This document shows positions 19,107 to 28,061 of a stretch of 64,000 nucleotides of DNA, piece after piece. Each line of letters starts with the position of its first letter. The first letter of the stretch is position 1. The position numbers and the translations under genes were made by a program. Source of the stretch: Erythrobacter sp. KY5 (GTDB taxonomy: Bacteria; Pseudomonadota; Alphaproteobacteria; Sphingomonadales; Sphingomonadaceae); the NCBI RefSeq assembly GCF_003264115.1, contig NZ_CP021912.1, positions 1,037,001 through 1,101,000 of the forward strand, given 5' to 3'. Below the pieces are notes generated by a model. It worked only from the letters and a program-made list of their open reading frames with translations, was not told the origin of the DNA and searched no databases.

Positions 19107-19883
19107 ATGGCGACCCAGCTCAAGCCCGACAACAGCCTCGAAGGGAAGGTCAGCAAGGAAGAGTGGCAGGCGCGGCTCGATCTTGCGGCGTGTTACCGGA
19201 TTTTCGACCACCTTGGCTGGGGGGAATCGATCTATAATCACATCTCTCTTAAGGTTCCGGGTGAAAAGGACACGTTCCTCATCAACCCGTTCGGGCTGCT
19301 CTATGATGAAGTGACCGCCTCGAACCTCGTCAAGATCGACGTAGAGGGGAATAATGTCGGCGGATCGCCTTACATGGTGAACAAGGCTGGCTTCACTCAG
19401 CACGGCTACTTCCACAAGCATCTCGGCAGCCGTGCCGACGCGATCTGCCATGTCCACACGACCGCGACCATGTCGGTGTGCAGCCACAAGGATGGCTTGC
19501 TCCCGATCAGCTTTTACGCCTGCAATTTTCAGGATCAGATCGGCTATCACGACTTCGAGGGCGTGACCGTTCGCGCCGAGGAAGGCGAGCGGCTGGTGCG
19601 CAACCTTGGCAATCACTCGATCCTGATGCTGCGCAATCACGGCCCGGTAGTCATGGACGGCACGATCCAGGGCATGTTCGTCAAGATGTGGGCGCTTCAG
19701 CGTGCTTGCGAGATTCAGATCGCGACGCTGTCCCAAGGTGAGCCGCGCATAGTGCCTCAGGAAGTGATCGACGTGCACCAGCGTGACCTGTCCGTCATGG
19801 CGAGCCAGGGCGGCGCGGGCGTGTTCGATTTCGAAGCGTGGAAACGCCGGATCGACAAGATCGACGACAGCTGGCGCAACTGA
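19107..19883 (+). CDS. class II aldolase/adducin family protein
   Basis: Cytoplasmic protein of 258 residues with the class II aldolase/adducin fold. The probable zinc ligands are visible: HVHTTA and, later, RNHGPV; YNHISLKV and INPFGLLYDE are family signatures. These proteins include fuculose- and ribulose-phosphate aldolases and epimerases, but many alphaproteobacterial members are of unknown substrate. ATG 19107 is favoured since GGAGAG sits 10 bp upstream; an ATG at 19089 is in frame. A [2Fe-2S] subunit gene follows 25 bp later, so the two may be co-transcribed, though no pathway links them. Confidence 0.85.
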   Translation: MATQLKPDNSLEGKVSKEEWQARLDLAACYRIFDHLGWGESIYNHISLKVPGEKDTFLINPFGLLYDEVTASNLVKIDVEGNNVGGSPYMVNKAGFTQHGYFHKHLGSRADAICHVHTTATMSVCSHKDGLLPISFYACNFQDQIGYHDFEGVTVRAEEGERLVRNLGNHSILMLRNHGPVVMDGTIQGMFVKMWALQRACEIQIATLSQGEPRIVPQEVIDVHQRDLSVMASQGGAGVFDFEAWKRRIDKIDDSWRN

Positions 19884-19908
19884 TTTTACCGAGAGATAGG
19901 GCCAGCGC

Positions 19909-20472
19909 ATGCCGCGCATGACCGTTAACGACCGGCCGGTCGAGTTCGACCTCGATGCCAATATGCCGCTGCTTTACGCGCTGCGTGAGGCGCTGAACCT
20001 CACCGGCACCAAGGCGGGCGGTGGCGGCAATTGCGATTGCGGCGCGTGCATGGTGCTGGTCGATGGCGCGGCGCTGCGGTCGTGCAGGATCACTCTGGCA
20101 GAGGCAGAGGGGCGCTTCATCACCACGATCGAAGGCGTGTCGCGCGACCGTTCGCATCCGGTGCAGCAGGCGATGGTGGCCGAACAGGCGGTCCAGTGCG
20201 GCTATTGCACGCCGGGTATCGTGATCGCGGCGGCTGCGCTCCTTCAACGCAATCCCGTGCCCTCGCGTGCCGAGATCGAGGACGCGATCCAGAACATGTG
20301 CCGCTGCGGCGTCTATCCGCGGTTGGTGAGCGCGATCCAGCGGGCAGGGCGTGTGGCCCAGCGCGGCGAGAGCATTGGCGCAGCGCCCGCTCCCGGCATT
20401 GCGCCCGAAGACGCCGCCGCGATGGTGCCTGCGCTGCGAACGTCCTCGGATGCCGAAGCACCCGAGGACTGA
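19909..20472 (+). CDS. orphan xanthine-dehydrogenase-family [2Fe-2S] subunit with altered N-terminal cluster motif
   Basis: Protein of 187 residues matching the small iron-sulfur subunit of molybdenum hydroxylases (IorA/CoxS type). The C-terminal cluster motif is intact: QCGYC (Cys97, Cys100) and CRC (Cys131, Cys133). The N-terminal plant-type ferredoxin motif, normally C-x4-C-x2-C, instead reads KAGGGGNCDCGAC: the first ligand position is Gly and an extra Cys sits at 42, followed by Cys44, Cys47 and Cys59. No molybdopterin or FAD subunit is adjacent; the next gene is a receptor on the other strand. It carries a ~35-residue extra tail. Partner and substrate are unknown. Confidence 0.82.
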   Translation: MPRMTVNDRPVEFDLDANMPLLYALREALNLTGTKAGGGGNCDCGACMVLVDGAALRSCRITLAEAEGRFITTIEGVSRDRSHPVQQAMVAEQAVQCGYCTPGIVIAAAALLQRNPVPSRAEIEDAIQNMCRCGVYPRLVSAIQRAGRVAQRGESIGAAPAPGIAPEDAAAMVPALRTSSDAEAPED

Positions 20473-20478
20473 TTTCGC

Positions 20479-22635
20479 CTAGAAACGCCCGTTGATCGCA
20501 AAGCGCGCATTGAGCGGCGCGCCGACACTCGCCTGATGGGTCGAGTGCGAGTTCGGGAAGTACAGCGTGTCGGTCAGGTTCTCGACATTGACCTGAATGC
20601 GCCAGTTCTCGCTCACATCGTAAAAGGCCGACGCGTCGATGCGCGTGTAGCTCGGCAGGATCGCGCTGTTCGAATTGTTGATGAAGCTTTCGTCCTGGTG
20701 GGTCAGGCCAACGCCGATGCCGAAGCGGTCGGTCACGGTGATGGAGTTCCAGATCGAGAACATGTTTTCAGGCAATTCGCGCGGGCGAAGGCCGGTGGGG
20801 CCGGTCTGATCGACCTGCTCGCCGTCGAGATAGCTGTAGCCTGCCGAAACCTGCCAGCCGGGCATGACTTCGCCCTGAAGCTGGAACTCGAAGCCGGAGA
20901 TAGTCGAATCGACCACAACCAGAAGCGCCGGGTCGGTGTCGTCGACTTCGGGCGTGCTCTGCTCGATCTCGAATATGGCGGCCGTCAGGCTGAGCCGGTC
21001 GAGGATGTCCCACTTCACCCCGGCTTCAAGGTTTGTGAACTGATCGGGATCGAGCGCCGCAGCATTGCCGCCGAGGTCCGCGAATTGCTCGCCCGAACGC
21101 GGCAGGAAGCTTTCCGAATAGCTCGCATAGATCGAGATGTTTTCCTGCGGCTTGATGATGAGGCCGCCGCGCGGTGAGAATTCCTCGTCCTTGCGGCTCT
21201 GAACCGCGCCGCCATTGGCAAGGTCGACCACCGTCAGGTCGAAGCTGTCGAAGCGCCCGCCGACCACGAGGTTGAGCCATTCGGTCAGCTCGATCTCGTC
21301 CTGAATGAAGAGCGAGAAGACCTCAAGGTCGCCGTCGGTGAAATCGTTGAGGTCGCTGAACGCAACCGTCGTGACCTGACCCGAAGCGTTGACGCCGACC
21401 CCGCCGCGAAGGGCCAGCGGGCGCTGGACCGCGAAGATTTCGTTGTCGTCATTGGTCTGGTCCCAGACCGGGTTGAAGCGATCATTGACCGATTGCGTAT
21501 TGATATATTCCGCGCCGATCAGGAGCGTGTGGCCGACACTGCCGGTTTCGAACTCACCCACGAGGTTGCCCGACAGGATCAGATTTTCGCGCGTCGTCGT
21601 GTCGACATAGCCATCGGTAGTGACCTCGCCGGGCGTGTTCGCCTGGTCATATCGCTCGGCATAGAAGTTGGAATAGAGCTTGTCGTAGTCGCCATAGAAC
21701 GCGCTGACGACGCCCTTCCAGTTGTCTGAGAAATTGTGCTGGAGATTGGCACGCAAGAGATGCGCCTCGAGCTCATGGAAATTGAGTTCGGGATCGCCGA
21801 AGACGATTTCCTCGAATGCTTCGACCGGGCGGCCATCGGTGCCCGTCACGATACCGCGATCGATGAAGCGGTCGTGGTTCGCATATTCGTATGCAAGGTC
21901 GAGCGTGGTGTCTTCGCCCAGCGCGATGCGCGCGGTCGGGTTGATGCCGATGCGCTCACCGTCATAGAAATCGCGGTGGTTGTTCAGGCTTTCGTACGAA
22001 GCGTTGAGCCGGAAGGCGAAGGTTTCGGACGAGGACAGGTTGATGTCGCCCTGAACGCTGAACTCGCCGAATGTATCGACCGCAACCTGACCGCCTGCAA
22101 AGTTCGCGCCAAGCTCGCCCTTCTTGGTCACGCGGTTGAGCACGCCGCCCGTACCGCCGCGCCCGAACAGCAGGGCGTTGGGGCCGCGCAGGATCTCGAC
22201 CTGCTGAAGATTGTAGAGCCCGCGATAATACTGAACGTCGTCGCGAATACCGTCGATGAAGAAGTCGGCGGTCGAACGAACGCCGCGGAAGACGATGGCA
22301 TCGCGGTGGCCTTCGCCCTGCGATGTGTTCACGCCGGGCGTGTAGTCGATGATCTGGCCGATGCTGGTCCAGCCACGTTCTGTGATCTGTTCTTCGGTCG
22401 TGATCGTGAGGCTTTGCGGGACGTCGATGATCGGGGTCGGTGTCTTGACCGATGCAACGACGCTCGACTGAAGAACGTCGCCGGTCACCAGAATATCCTC
22501 GCCCTGCGTCTCAAGGATCGGTCCGTTATCGGACAGCAGGTCGGTGTTCTGGGGAGCTGTATCTTCGGCAGCAGCCGGGAAAGCAATCGCAGCGCTCGAA
22601 AGGAGGAGCGCGGCGCGTGAAAGTGTACGGTTCAT
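20479..22635 (-). CDS. TonB-dependent siderophore receptor
   Basis: Outer-membrane beta-barrel receptor of 718 residues importing ferric siderophore with TonB energy. Signal peptide (residues 1-23, ending in AAAE), plug domain with DVPQSLTIT, the TPGVNTSQGEG segment and a conserved VEILRGPNALLFGRGGTGGVLN signature, then the barrel ending in Phe (INGRF). These plug features are typical of the FpvA/FhuE/TonB-siderophore group. The second ATG of an ATGATG pair (22635) has the better spacing to GGAAGG. Two Fur-like palindromes lie ~30-80 bp upstream, so iron repression is likely. The ligand is not deducible. Confidence 0.92.
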   Translation of the reverse strand: MNRTLSRAALLLSSAAIAFPAAAEDTAPQNTDLLSDNGPILETQGEDILVTGDVLQSSVVASVKTPTPIIDVPQSLTITTEEQITERGWTSIGQIIDYTPGVNTSQGEGHRDAIVFRGVRSTADFFIDGIRDDVQYYRGLYNLQQVEILRGPNALLFGRGGTGGVLNRVTKKGELGANFAGGQVAVDTFGEFSVQGDINLSSSETFAFRLNASYESLNNHRDFYDGERIGINPTARIALGEDTTLDLAYEYANHDRFIDRGIVTGTDGRPVEAFEEIVFGDPELNFHELEAHLLRANLQHNFSDNWKGVVSAFYGDYDKLYSNFYAERYDQANTPGEVTTDGYVDTTTRENLILSGNLVGEFETGSVGHTLLIGAEYINTQSVNDRFNPVWDQTNDDNEIFAVQRPLALRGGVGVNASGQVTTVAFSDLNDFTDGDLEVFSLFIQDEIELTEWLNLVVGGRFDSFDLTVVDLANGGAVQSRKDEEFSPRGGLIIKPQENISIYASYSESFLPRSGEQFADLGGNAAALDPDQFTNLEAGVKWDILDRLSLTAAIFEIEQSTPEVDDTDPALLVVVDSTISGFEFQLQGEVMPGWQVSAGYSYLDGEQVDQTGPTGLRPRELPENMFSIWNSITVTDRFGIGVGLTHQDESFINNSNSAILPSYTRIDASAFYDVSENWRIQVNVENLTDTLYFPNSHSTHQASVGAPLNARFAINGRF

Positions 22636-22666
22636 CATGTCCCTTCCGATTGACATGGGCGCGCTA

Positions 22667-22714
22667 TTGAAAACTATTCTCATATTCAACCGCTAAAATG
22701 AGAATCGCTCTCAA
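22667..22714 (-). promoter_or_regulatory. Fur-like operator region of the siderophore receptor
   Basis: Two palindromic elements lie just upstream of the receptor start. One is ATGAGAATCGCTCTCAA (22698-22714), close on the other strand to a TTG-GAAT-ATTC-CAA palindrome. The other, at 22667-22689, begins TTGAA and ends TTCAA. ATTCTCAT and ATGAGAAT also form an 8-bp inverted pair (22676-22683 and 22698-22705). Location before a TonB receptor supports Fur control. Confidence 0.6.
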
Positions 22715-22755
22715 AGCGCGCCCGGACCTGTCAAATGCCGGATCTGTGTGGCAAA

Positions 22756-23760
22756 TCAGCCACCCGAGCGGGCGGTGCCTGCCTCGATCAGGGCAACGGC
22801 CTGGGCGGCCGCGTCGTCCGAATCGGTCTCGCCCTTCTTGATCGCGTCGGCGAGTTCGAGCAGCTTTGCCGCGATCTCGGTGCCGTACTGTGCCTGTTGC
22901 GCGATGCGGATGCCGCCGTTTGATTCGGCAACCTCGTCCCATTCGGCGCGCACCGCCTCCCAGTAATCCGCGGTCTGCTCCCAATAGGCTTCAGCGGCTG
23001 CGACATTGTAATCGTCGAAGCGTTCGTAAGTGTTGAGCACATATTCCTGAACGACCGGGACCAGCTCGCCGCTACCGGTTTCGGCAGGCATCATCTTGGT
23101 GTTGTCCTGCCAGTGGATCCAGCCGGTGGGGGTGATCTGGTGACGGTTGATCCCGACATAACGGTCGTAAATGGGGTCGCGCACAGCGTCGCGCCGGGCG
23201 AGCGGGCGGGTGGTCCAGTTCGAGCGCCAGCGCTTCACGCCATGGGTGGTTTCCCACTGGCCCCAACCGGCATAGCGCGGGCTGTCATCGACCTGCCAGA
23301 CGGTCTGCGACCAGCGGCCAGCGCGCATCGCTTCGGGAACCGCGGTCATCTGCCACGTATCGCCGCCTTCATAGGTGAGGATGGCCTCAGGCTCGTACTG
23401 CCAATCCTGACGCCAGTGCTTGACGACGTAAGGGTTCTCTTCATCACCCACGACAAGAAGGTGCTGGAGCACGATCTTGGTCCCCGTATCCTCGATCACG
23501 CGCACGCTTTCATAGCCGCCCGACAGCTTTGGCTCGAGCGGGTCGTACCCTTCCATCCAGGCGGTGGATTCGCGCATGTCGAAAGTGACCTTGAAGTCGC
23601 CTGCCATGGACAGGATCGTTTCGCGGTCGGCCTGAAATGCGGCCTGTTCGGCGGCCGCACTGAGCTCGATCGGGTCGTCGGCGAGCGCTGGGGCTGGGGC
23701 GGCGGCGAATGCCAAGCTGGCAAGGCCAGCAAGCAGGGTGGTCTTGGCAAGTTTCATCAT
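22756..23760 (-). CDS. DUF6607 family secreted protein
   Basis: Predicted periplasmic protein of 334 residues: a signal peptide (residues 1-26, ending in APALA) and a mature part rich in Trp. Conserved-looking segments are VVKHWRQDWQYEP, QVDDSPRYAGWG, RPLARRDAV and NRHQITPTGWIHWQDNTKMM, which I recognise as the DUF6607 family; its function is unknown. It starts 21 bp after the stop of the haem-type receptor and so is probably in the same Fur-controlled transcript. The start at 23760 has GGGAG seven bases upstream. A role in iron or haem handling is inferred from position only. Confidence 0.8.
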   Translation of the reverse strand: MMKLAKTTLLAGLASLAFAAAPAPALADDPIELSAAAEQAAFQADRETILSMAGDFKVTFDMRESTAWMEGYDPLEPKLSGGYESVRVIEDTGTKIVLQHLLVVGDEENPYVVKHWRQDWQYEPEAILTYEGGDTWQMTAVPEAMRAGRWSQTVWQVDDSPRYAGWGQWETTHGVKRWRSNWTTRPLARRDAVRDPIYDRYVGINRHQITPTGWIHWQDNTKMMPAETGSGELVPVVQEYVLNTYERFDDYNVAAAEAYWEQTADYWEAVRAEWDEVAESNGGIRIAQQAQYGTEIAAKLLELADAIKKGETDSDDAAAQAVALIEAGTARSGG

Positions 23761-23780
23761 GGGTAATCTCCCTTTCAACG

Positions 23781-26027
23781 TCAGAATTGGAGGCTCGCCG
23801 AAACGCTCACATTGCGTCCCGGACGGGTGAAGGCACCGGCGATGCCGCGATCCTCGACGCGCAGGCCGCGCACGTCGGACCACACGGCGTATCGTTCATC
23901 GAAGAGGTTGAAGATCCCGGCGCGCAGTTTCAGCGCCTCGGTCACTGCGACGAAAGCGGTGAGGTCGAACACGGTCGAGGCTTCGGGGCGGATGAAGAGG
24001 TCGGTTCCGTCGGCGGCGCGCTCGACGTCATCCGCGTCCTTGCGCGCGTTATGGGTGAGGATCAGCTCCGCTCCGAACCGGCCCTGCGCATCGCGATAAC
24101 CAAGACCAGCGACAAGATTGTACGGATCAACCGTGTCGAGCGGGGTGCGGCTGCCGTCGGCATTGATTATGTCGCCATTGGCATAGGCGATGGCGAGGCG
24201 CGCATTGACGCCGCTATCTAGCTCCATCGATCCCTTGACTTCGAATCCGTCAATCTCGACCTCGGTGAAGTTGACGAACTGGAAGATCGCCGGGTCTTGC
24301 GGTGTGAAGGAACCGCCCACGATCTGCTGGTTGATGAAGTCGTCATAGTCGCCTTTGAAGCCGACCACTTCGAGGGCGAAGATGTCGCCTGTATAGCGGG
24401 CGCCCAGCTCCCAGCTCTCGCTGGTCTCAGGACCGAGATCGGGATTGGGAAGCGAGGTGTAGCCGCCTGCGAGAAATTCGAAGAAGTTGTTCACCTGGCT
24501 TGGCGTCGGGGCGAGGAAGCCTTGCGCGTAATTGGCGAAGATCAGGAAATCGTCCGCAAACTTGTAGGTCGCGCCGACTTTGGGTGAGAGGCGGCTGTCT
24601 GACTGGCCTTGCGGATTGAATGTCGTAAGCAGCGGGTCGTCGGTTGGATTGAGGTCGTAGAAGTCGAACCTCAGCGCCGGATACAGCGTGAGCGCACCGT
24701 CGCCAAAGGTGATCTCGTTGGCGATGAAAACGCCGCCAAGCGTGAAGTCGGTGACCGGAAAAGCGCGCGTCGGAAAACTTTCGCTGCGGCCGGGGAAGGT
24801 GCCATCGCGCAAGCCCTCCTGCCGGGTCCAGCTGACATCTCCGCCAAACGCGATGGTGTGCGACACGGCGCCGGTCGCAAAGCTGCTGCGCGCCTCGGCG
24901 TTGATGCCATAGACTTCGTTCTCGAATGTGTTGAGGCGCGTGCGATCGGGGGCGGGGATGAAACCGAAGGCGGTGCGGTCTTCCTCGGTGAACTGGCGGT
25001 CTTCGGCGTCCTGATAATAGGCTGCGAGGAAGGCGTATTCGATCAGGTCTTCCGGCTGCCCTTCAAAGGTCCAGTCCGCCGAAACGCGCGCGCGGCTGGT
25101 CGTGTCTTCGGCTTCCAGCCGATCGACGTTCCAGACGGGCGCGGGCCCGAACAGAAAAGCAGGACCAAACCCGGTCAGGGCGTTGGTGACAAGCTCGCTT
25201 TCAAGCCACTCGCCGGTCAGACGCAGGCGGTGTTCGCCATTGTCCCAGACAAGCTTGCCGAGCACTGCATTGGATTCGCCGTCCTGCGGATTGGGCAGCG
25301 TGCGCGATGGCCCGACGCCGCCGATCTCGCCCTGATTTTCGAGTTCGGAGAAATCGCGGCGGGTGTAAGCGATCATGCCCGACAGGTTGCCCGATTGCGC
25401 GGCGAGGGTGGCGCTCTGGGCGAATTCCTCGTCCTCGCTCGAAAATTGGGAGCGAACGAAGCCGCCCACGCTGTCAGCGCCAAGGATGTCGACCGGGTCC
25501 GAGGTGGTGAAGCTGACGGCACCTGCAAGCCCGTCGCTCCCGTAAAGCGCGGATGCGGGACCGCGCAGGATTTCGACCTGTTTGACGAGGCTCACATCGG
25601 AAAATCCGCCGCGCCCCGCGTCCTGTGCGCCAAAGCTGAAGCCCTGCGGTGAGCGAATGCCATCGACCTGGATCAGCACACGGTTGCCGCCGATACCGCG
25701 AATGACGAAGTCCTCGTTCCGTGCACGGCCGGTCGAACCGAGCGCTGCGCCAAAGCGGGCAGGCGCACGTCGTACGGTGACGCCGGGTTCGTAGCGCACG
25801 AGGTCGCGCACATCGGTGGCAAGTTCGTCTGCGATCTGTTCGTCGGTGATGATCGAGATGGTCGCCGGTGCCTCTTCCTGGACAACCGGGGTGCGGGTCG
25901 CGGTAACTGTGATAAGCCCATCATACCTCTCGGCTTCGGCGCTGCTTTCAGTGTCTTCGGCAAGTGCGGGAAAGGCGAGGCCGGCGCAGGAGAGGAGCAG
26001 GGCAGTGCGGGCGATTTTGCGTGTCAT
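23781..26027 (-). CDS. TonB-dependent haem/haemoglobin-type receptor
   Basis: Outer-membrane receptor of 748 residues. Signal peptide (1-23), TonB-box-like ITVTATRTP near 37-45, a plug domain with FVIRGIGGNRVLIQVDGIR and VEILRGPASALYGSDGLAGAVSF, and a barrel ending in SASLQF. The plug resembles the haemoglobin/transferrin/lactoferrin receptor group, and a NPDLGPE segment near the FRAP/NPNL region of haem receptors supports haem as ligand. Start at 26027 with AAGGA five bases upstream. Fur-like sites precede it, and the DUF6607 gene follows 21 bp downstream. Confidence 0.9.
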   Translation of the reverse strand: MTRKIARTALLLSCAGLAFPALAEDTESSAEAERYDGLITVTATRTPVVQEEAPATISIITDEQIADELATDVRDLVRYEPGVTVRRAPARFGAALGSTGRARNEDFVIRGIGGNRVLIQVDGIRSPQGFSFGAQDAGRGGFSDVSLVKQVEILRGPASALYGSDGLAGAVSFTTSDPVDILGADSVGGFVRSQFSSEDEEFAQSATLAAQSGNLSGMIAYTRRDFSELENQGEIGGVGPSRTLPNPQDGESNAVLGKLVWDNGEHRLRLTGEWLESELVTNALTGFGPAFLFGPAPVWNVDRLEAEDTTSRARVSADWTFEGQPEDLIEYAFLAAYYQDAEDRQFTEEDRTAFGFIPAPDRTRLNTFENEVYGINAEARSSFATGAVSHTIAFGGDVSWTRQEGLRDGTFPGRSESFPTRAFPVTDFTLGGVFIANEITFGDGALTLYPALRFDFYDLNPTDDPLLTTFNPQGQSDSRLSPKVGATYKFADDFLIFANYAQGFLAPTPSQVNNFFEFLAGGYTSLPNPDLGPETSESWELGARYTGDIFALEVVGFKGDYDDFINQQIVGGSFTPQDPAIFQFVNFTEVEIDGFEVKGSMELDSGVNARLAIAYANGDIINADGSRTPLDTVDPYNLVAGLGYRDAQGRFGAELILTHNARKDADDVERAADGTDLFIRPEASTVFDLTAFVAVTEALKLRAGIFNLFDERYAVWSDVRGLRVEDRGIAGAFTRPGRNVSVSASLQF

Positions 26028-26059
26028 GGAGATCCTTCTTAGTCTCGATGCGAATCTGC

Positions 26060-26109
26060 TAATGACAATGACTCGCAAACGCAACAAAGAAGTTGAGAAT
26101 TATTCGCAA
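26060..26109 (-). promoter_or_regulatory. Fur-like operator region of the haem receptor/DUF6607 unit
   Basis: The 17-bp element TTGAGAATTATTCGCAA (26093-26109) is a near-perfect palindrome with only one asymmetric pair. A second stretch with repeated AATGA units (26060-26072, TAATGACAATGA) resembles tandem hexamers of Fur boxes. Both lie 33-82 bp upstream of the receptor start. Confidence 0.65.
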
Positions 26110-26250
26110 AACGGGCCGACCAACACCCAGATCGGTAATTAAGGTGGCGAAGCGGGCGCGCATCGGTTAGCGGATCATGGACAATCGACCGGCAATCGAC
26201 TGGCAACAGATTGGCCCGATCACGGCTTTGGCACAGCAAAGGATGGAACC

Positions 26251-26595
26251 ATGAAAGCGACAATCTGGCACAACCCCAAATGCGGCACGTCGCGCAAAAC
26301 GCTCGCGATCCTTGAGAATCTGAAGATGATCGACCTGACCGTCGTCGAATATCTGAAAGACCCGCCCACGCGGGAAAAGCTTGCGCAGCTCTATACCGAT
26401 GCGGGGATCACACCCGCCGAGGGCCTGCGTATTCGCGGGACCGACGCAACCGAGCGCGGACTGCCTGACGCCGATGCCGACACGATCCTCGATGCGATGG
26501 TGGCCGATCCGATCCTTATCGAGCGCCCTTTGGTGGAAACCGAAAAAGGCGTCGCACTGTGCCGTCCGCAGGACAAGGTTCTGGATCTGCTGTGA
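26251..26595 (+). CDS. arsC: glutaredoxin-dependent arsenate reductase (ArsC)
   Basis: Cytoplasmic ArsC-family protein of 114 residues. The catalytic cysteine is Cys11 in NPKCGTSRKT, and EYLKDPPTRE and LIERPLV match the family. It uses glutathione and glutaredoxin to reduce arsenate to arsenite. No arsenite exporter or ArsR lies next to it, so a stress-related Spx/YffB-like role cannot be excluded. It converges with the MFS gene, the stops being 6 bp apart. Confidence 0.9.
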   Translation: MKATIWHNPKCGTSRKTLAILENLKMIDLTVVEYLKDPPTREKLAQLYTDAGITPAEGLRIRGTDATERGLPDADADTILDAMVADPILIERPLVETEKGVALCRPQDKVLDLL

Positions 26596-26601
26596 CGCGT
26601 C

Positions 26602-27984
26602 TCAGCGGCGCTCGGTGGTGAGATCCTCGTCAGCCTGAAGCCCGCGCCAGCCATGCGCTGCAACGGCAAGGCACAGGGCTATGATGAGGGCGAATGCGCC
26701 CCAGTCCGAATAACCGTAGAGCCACACCCCGAGCGCGGGCGCATAGATGTAGCTGAAGCCCGCAAGGCTTGCGACCACGCCCGATGCCTGCCCCTGCTCG
26801 GCGCGGGTCACGGCGAGCGATGTGCCTGCGGTCGTACCGGGCCTGAAAAGGCCAAATCCCAGCGACGCGATGGCATAACCAAGCGCGATCACGTGAAGCT
26901 GCGCTCCGGCAGCGAGAACCGCCGTGCCAAGAGCCGCGGTAAGCACACCTGCCAGGGTTGCAGAGCGTGGCCCCAGCTTAAAGCGCGGAATGATCCCCCA
27001 TTGCGCAAGCAGCGATGCAATGGCTCCGGCCATCAGGACCAGCCCAACAGGCCCAGCACCTTCCGCAGGCGTGTCTCTCAACGACAGCCGGTCGAGCACC
27101 AGAAACCCGGTTATTCCAAGGATCATGGCCTGCGCGTGCCCGCCCAGCAATTGCGCCACGATCCATGCCCTGATGCGCGGATCGGTCCATTTGAGGCGCG
27201 GCGGCTCTGCGTCCGCCTCTCCGGTCACGACCCCCGTTACCGCTTCATCCTCCAGCTCTTCATCGCTGAGCGCTTCGCTTGGTCCTGAATAGCTGGTCGC
27301 CATTCCGCGCGCTGCGAATTGCGGCTGATCGTTGGGCAATTGAAGGTGGAGAAGAACGAGAACCACGATCCCGAGCAGAGCGAAGCCGATAAACGGCCCT
27401 GTAAGGCCAAGCCCCATCAACGGCAGCACCATCAGCGGGGCGAGCGCGGGGCCGATTACCGTGCCGAGGCCAAAGCTCGACGCGATCAGGGATAACGCGT
27501 TGGTCCGCTCCGCACGCGGGGTGCGCGAGGCGACGTAGGCCTGAACGGCTGGCGGAGCGGCGCTGCCAAACCCGCCATACAGGCTGCGCGCGGCGGCAAA
27601 CAGGATCAGCGTCGCAAACGCTCCGAGCCAGCCTGCGAGCCCGGCCCACAGGACGAGCCCGCAAATCACCATGGATGCCACAAAGCCGACAAGGCCCAGC
27701 GACATCATCGACTTGCGTCCACGCCTGTCGGAACGCCGCGCCCAGATCGGCGCGCACACGACCCAAAGCAGCGCCGACCAGCTGAAGGCGAGGCTGATCC
27801 AGACGTCGCTCACTTCAAGGGCGGTGCCGATCGACGGCATGACCGATTGCATCGCCGTGTTGCCTGCCGCCGTCACCAGCATCACGGTAAAGAGCAGCGC
27901 CATCCGCCCATTCGAAATCGCACCCGAAGTCTGGGCGCTTTCGTTGCGATGGATCGAGTCGCGAGAGGGGTCGGCGTCGGCCAT
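26602..27984 (-). CDS. major facilitator superfamily transporter
   Basis: Polytopic membrane protein of 460 residues with about 12 helices. The loop between helices 2 and 3 reads ARRSDRRGRKSMM, the MFS motif A variant. A central cytoplasmic loop (~225-260) is acidic (SDEELEDEA). This pattern fits drug:H+ antiporters of the TetA-like branch, but the substrate is unknown. The ATG at 27984 starts MADADPSRDS; no clear ribosome-binding site precedes it and a start further upstream (TTG) is possible. No regulator is adjacent. Confidence 0.85.
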   Translation of the reverse strand: MADADPSRDSIHRNESAQTSGAISNGRMALLFTVMLVTAAGNTAMQSVMPSIGTALEVSDVWISLAFSWSALLWVVCAPIWARRSDRRGRKSMMSLGLVGFVASMVICGLVLWAGLAGWLGAFATLILFAAARSLYGGFGSAAPPAVQAYVASRTPRAERTNALSLIASSFGLGTVIGPALAPLMVLPLMGLGLTGPFIGFALLGIVVLVLLHLQLPNDQPQFAARGMATSYSGPSEALSDEELEDEAVTGVVTGEADAEPPRLKWTDPRIRAWIVAQLLGGHAQAMILGITGFLVLDRLSLRDTPAEGAGPVGLVLMAGAIASLLAQWGIIPRFKLGPRSATLAGVLTAALGTAVLAAGAQLHVIALGYAIASLGFGLFRPGTTAGTSLAVTRAEQGQASGVVASLAGFSYIYAPALGVWLYGYSDWGAFALIIALCLAVAAHGWRGLQADEDLTTERR

Positions 27985-28061
27985 TGCAACCGCGCTAGGC
28001 CTGCATAAGGCCCGTTTCAATCACCAACTGACCGTTGGCCGCTCTCACGCAAAAAGAGCGC

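Noticed and set aside
22748..22763. GTGGC/GCCAC hairpin as a terminator for the DUF6607 gene.
   Set aside because: It overlaps the stop codon itself, is only 5 bp, and no T-run follows.
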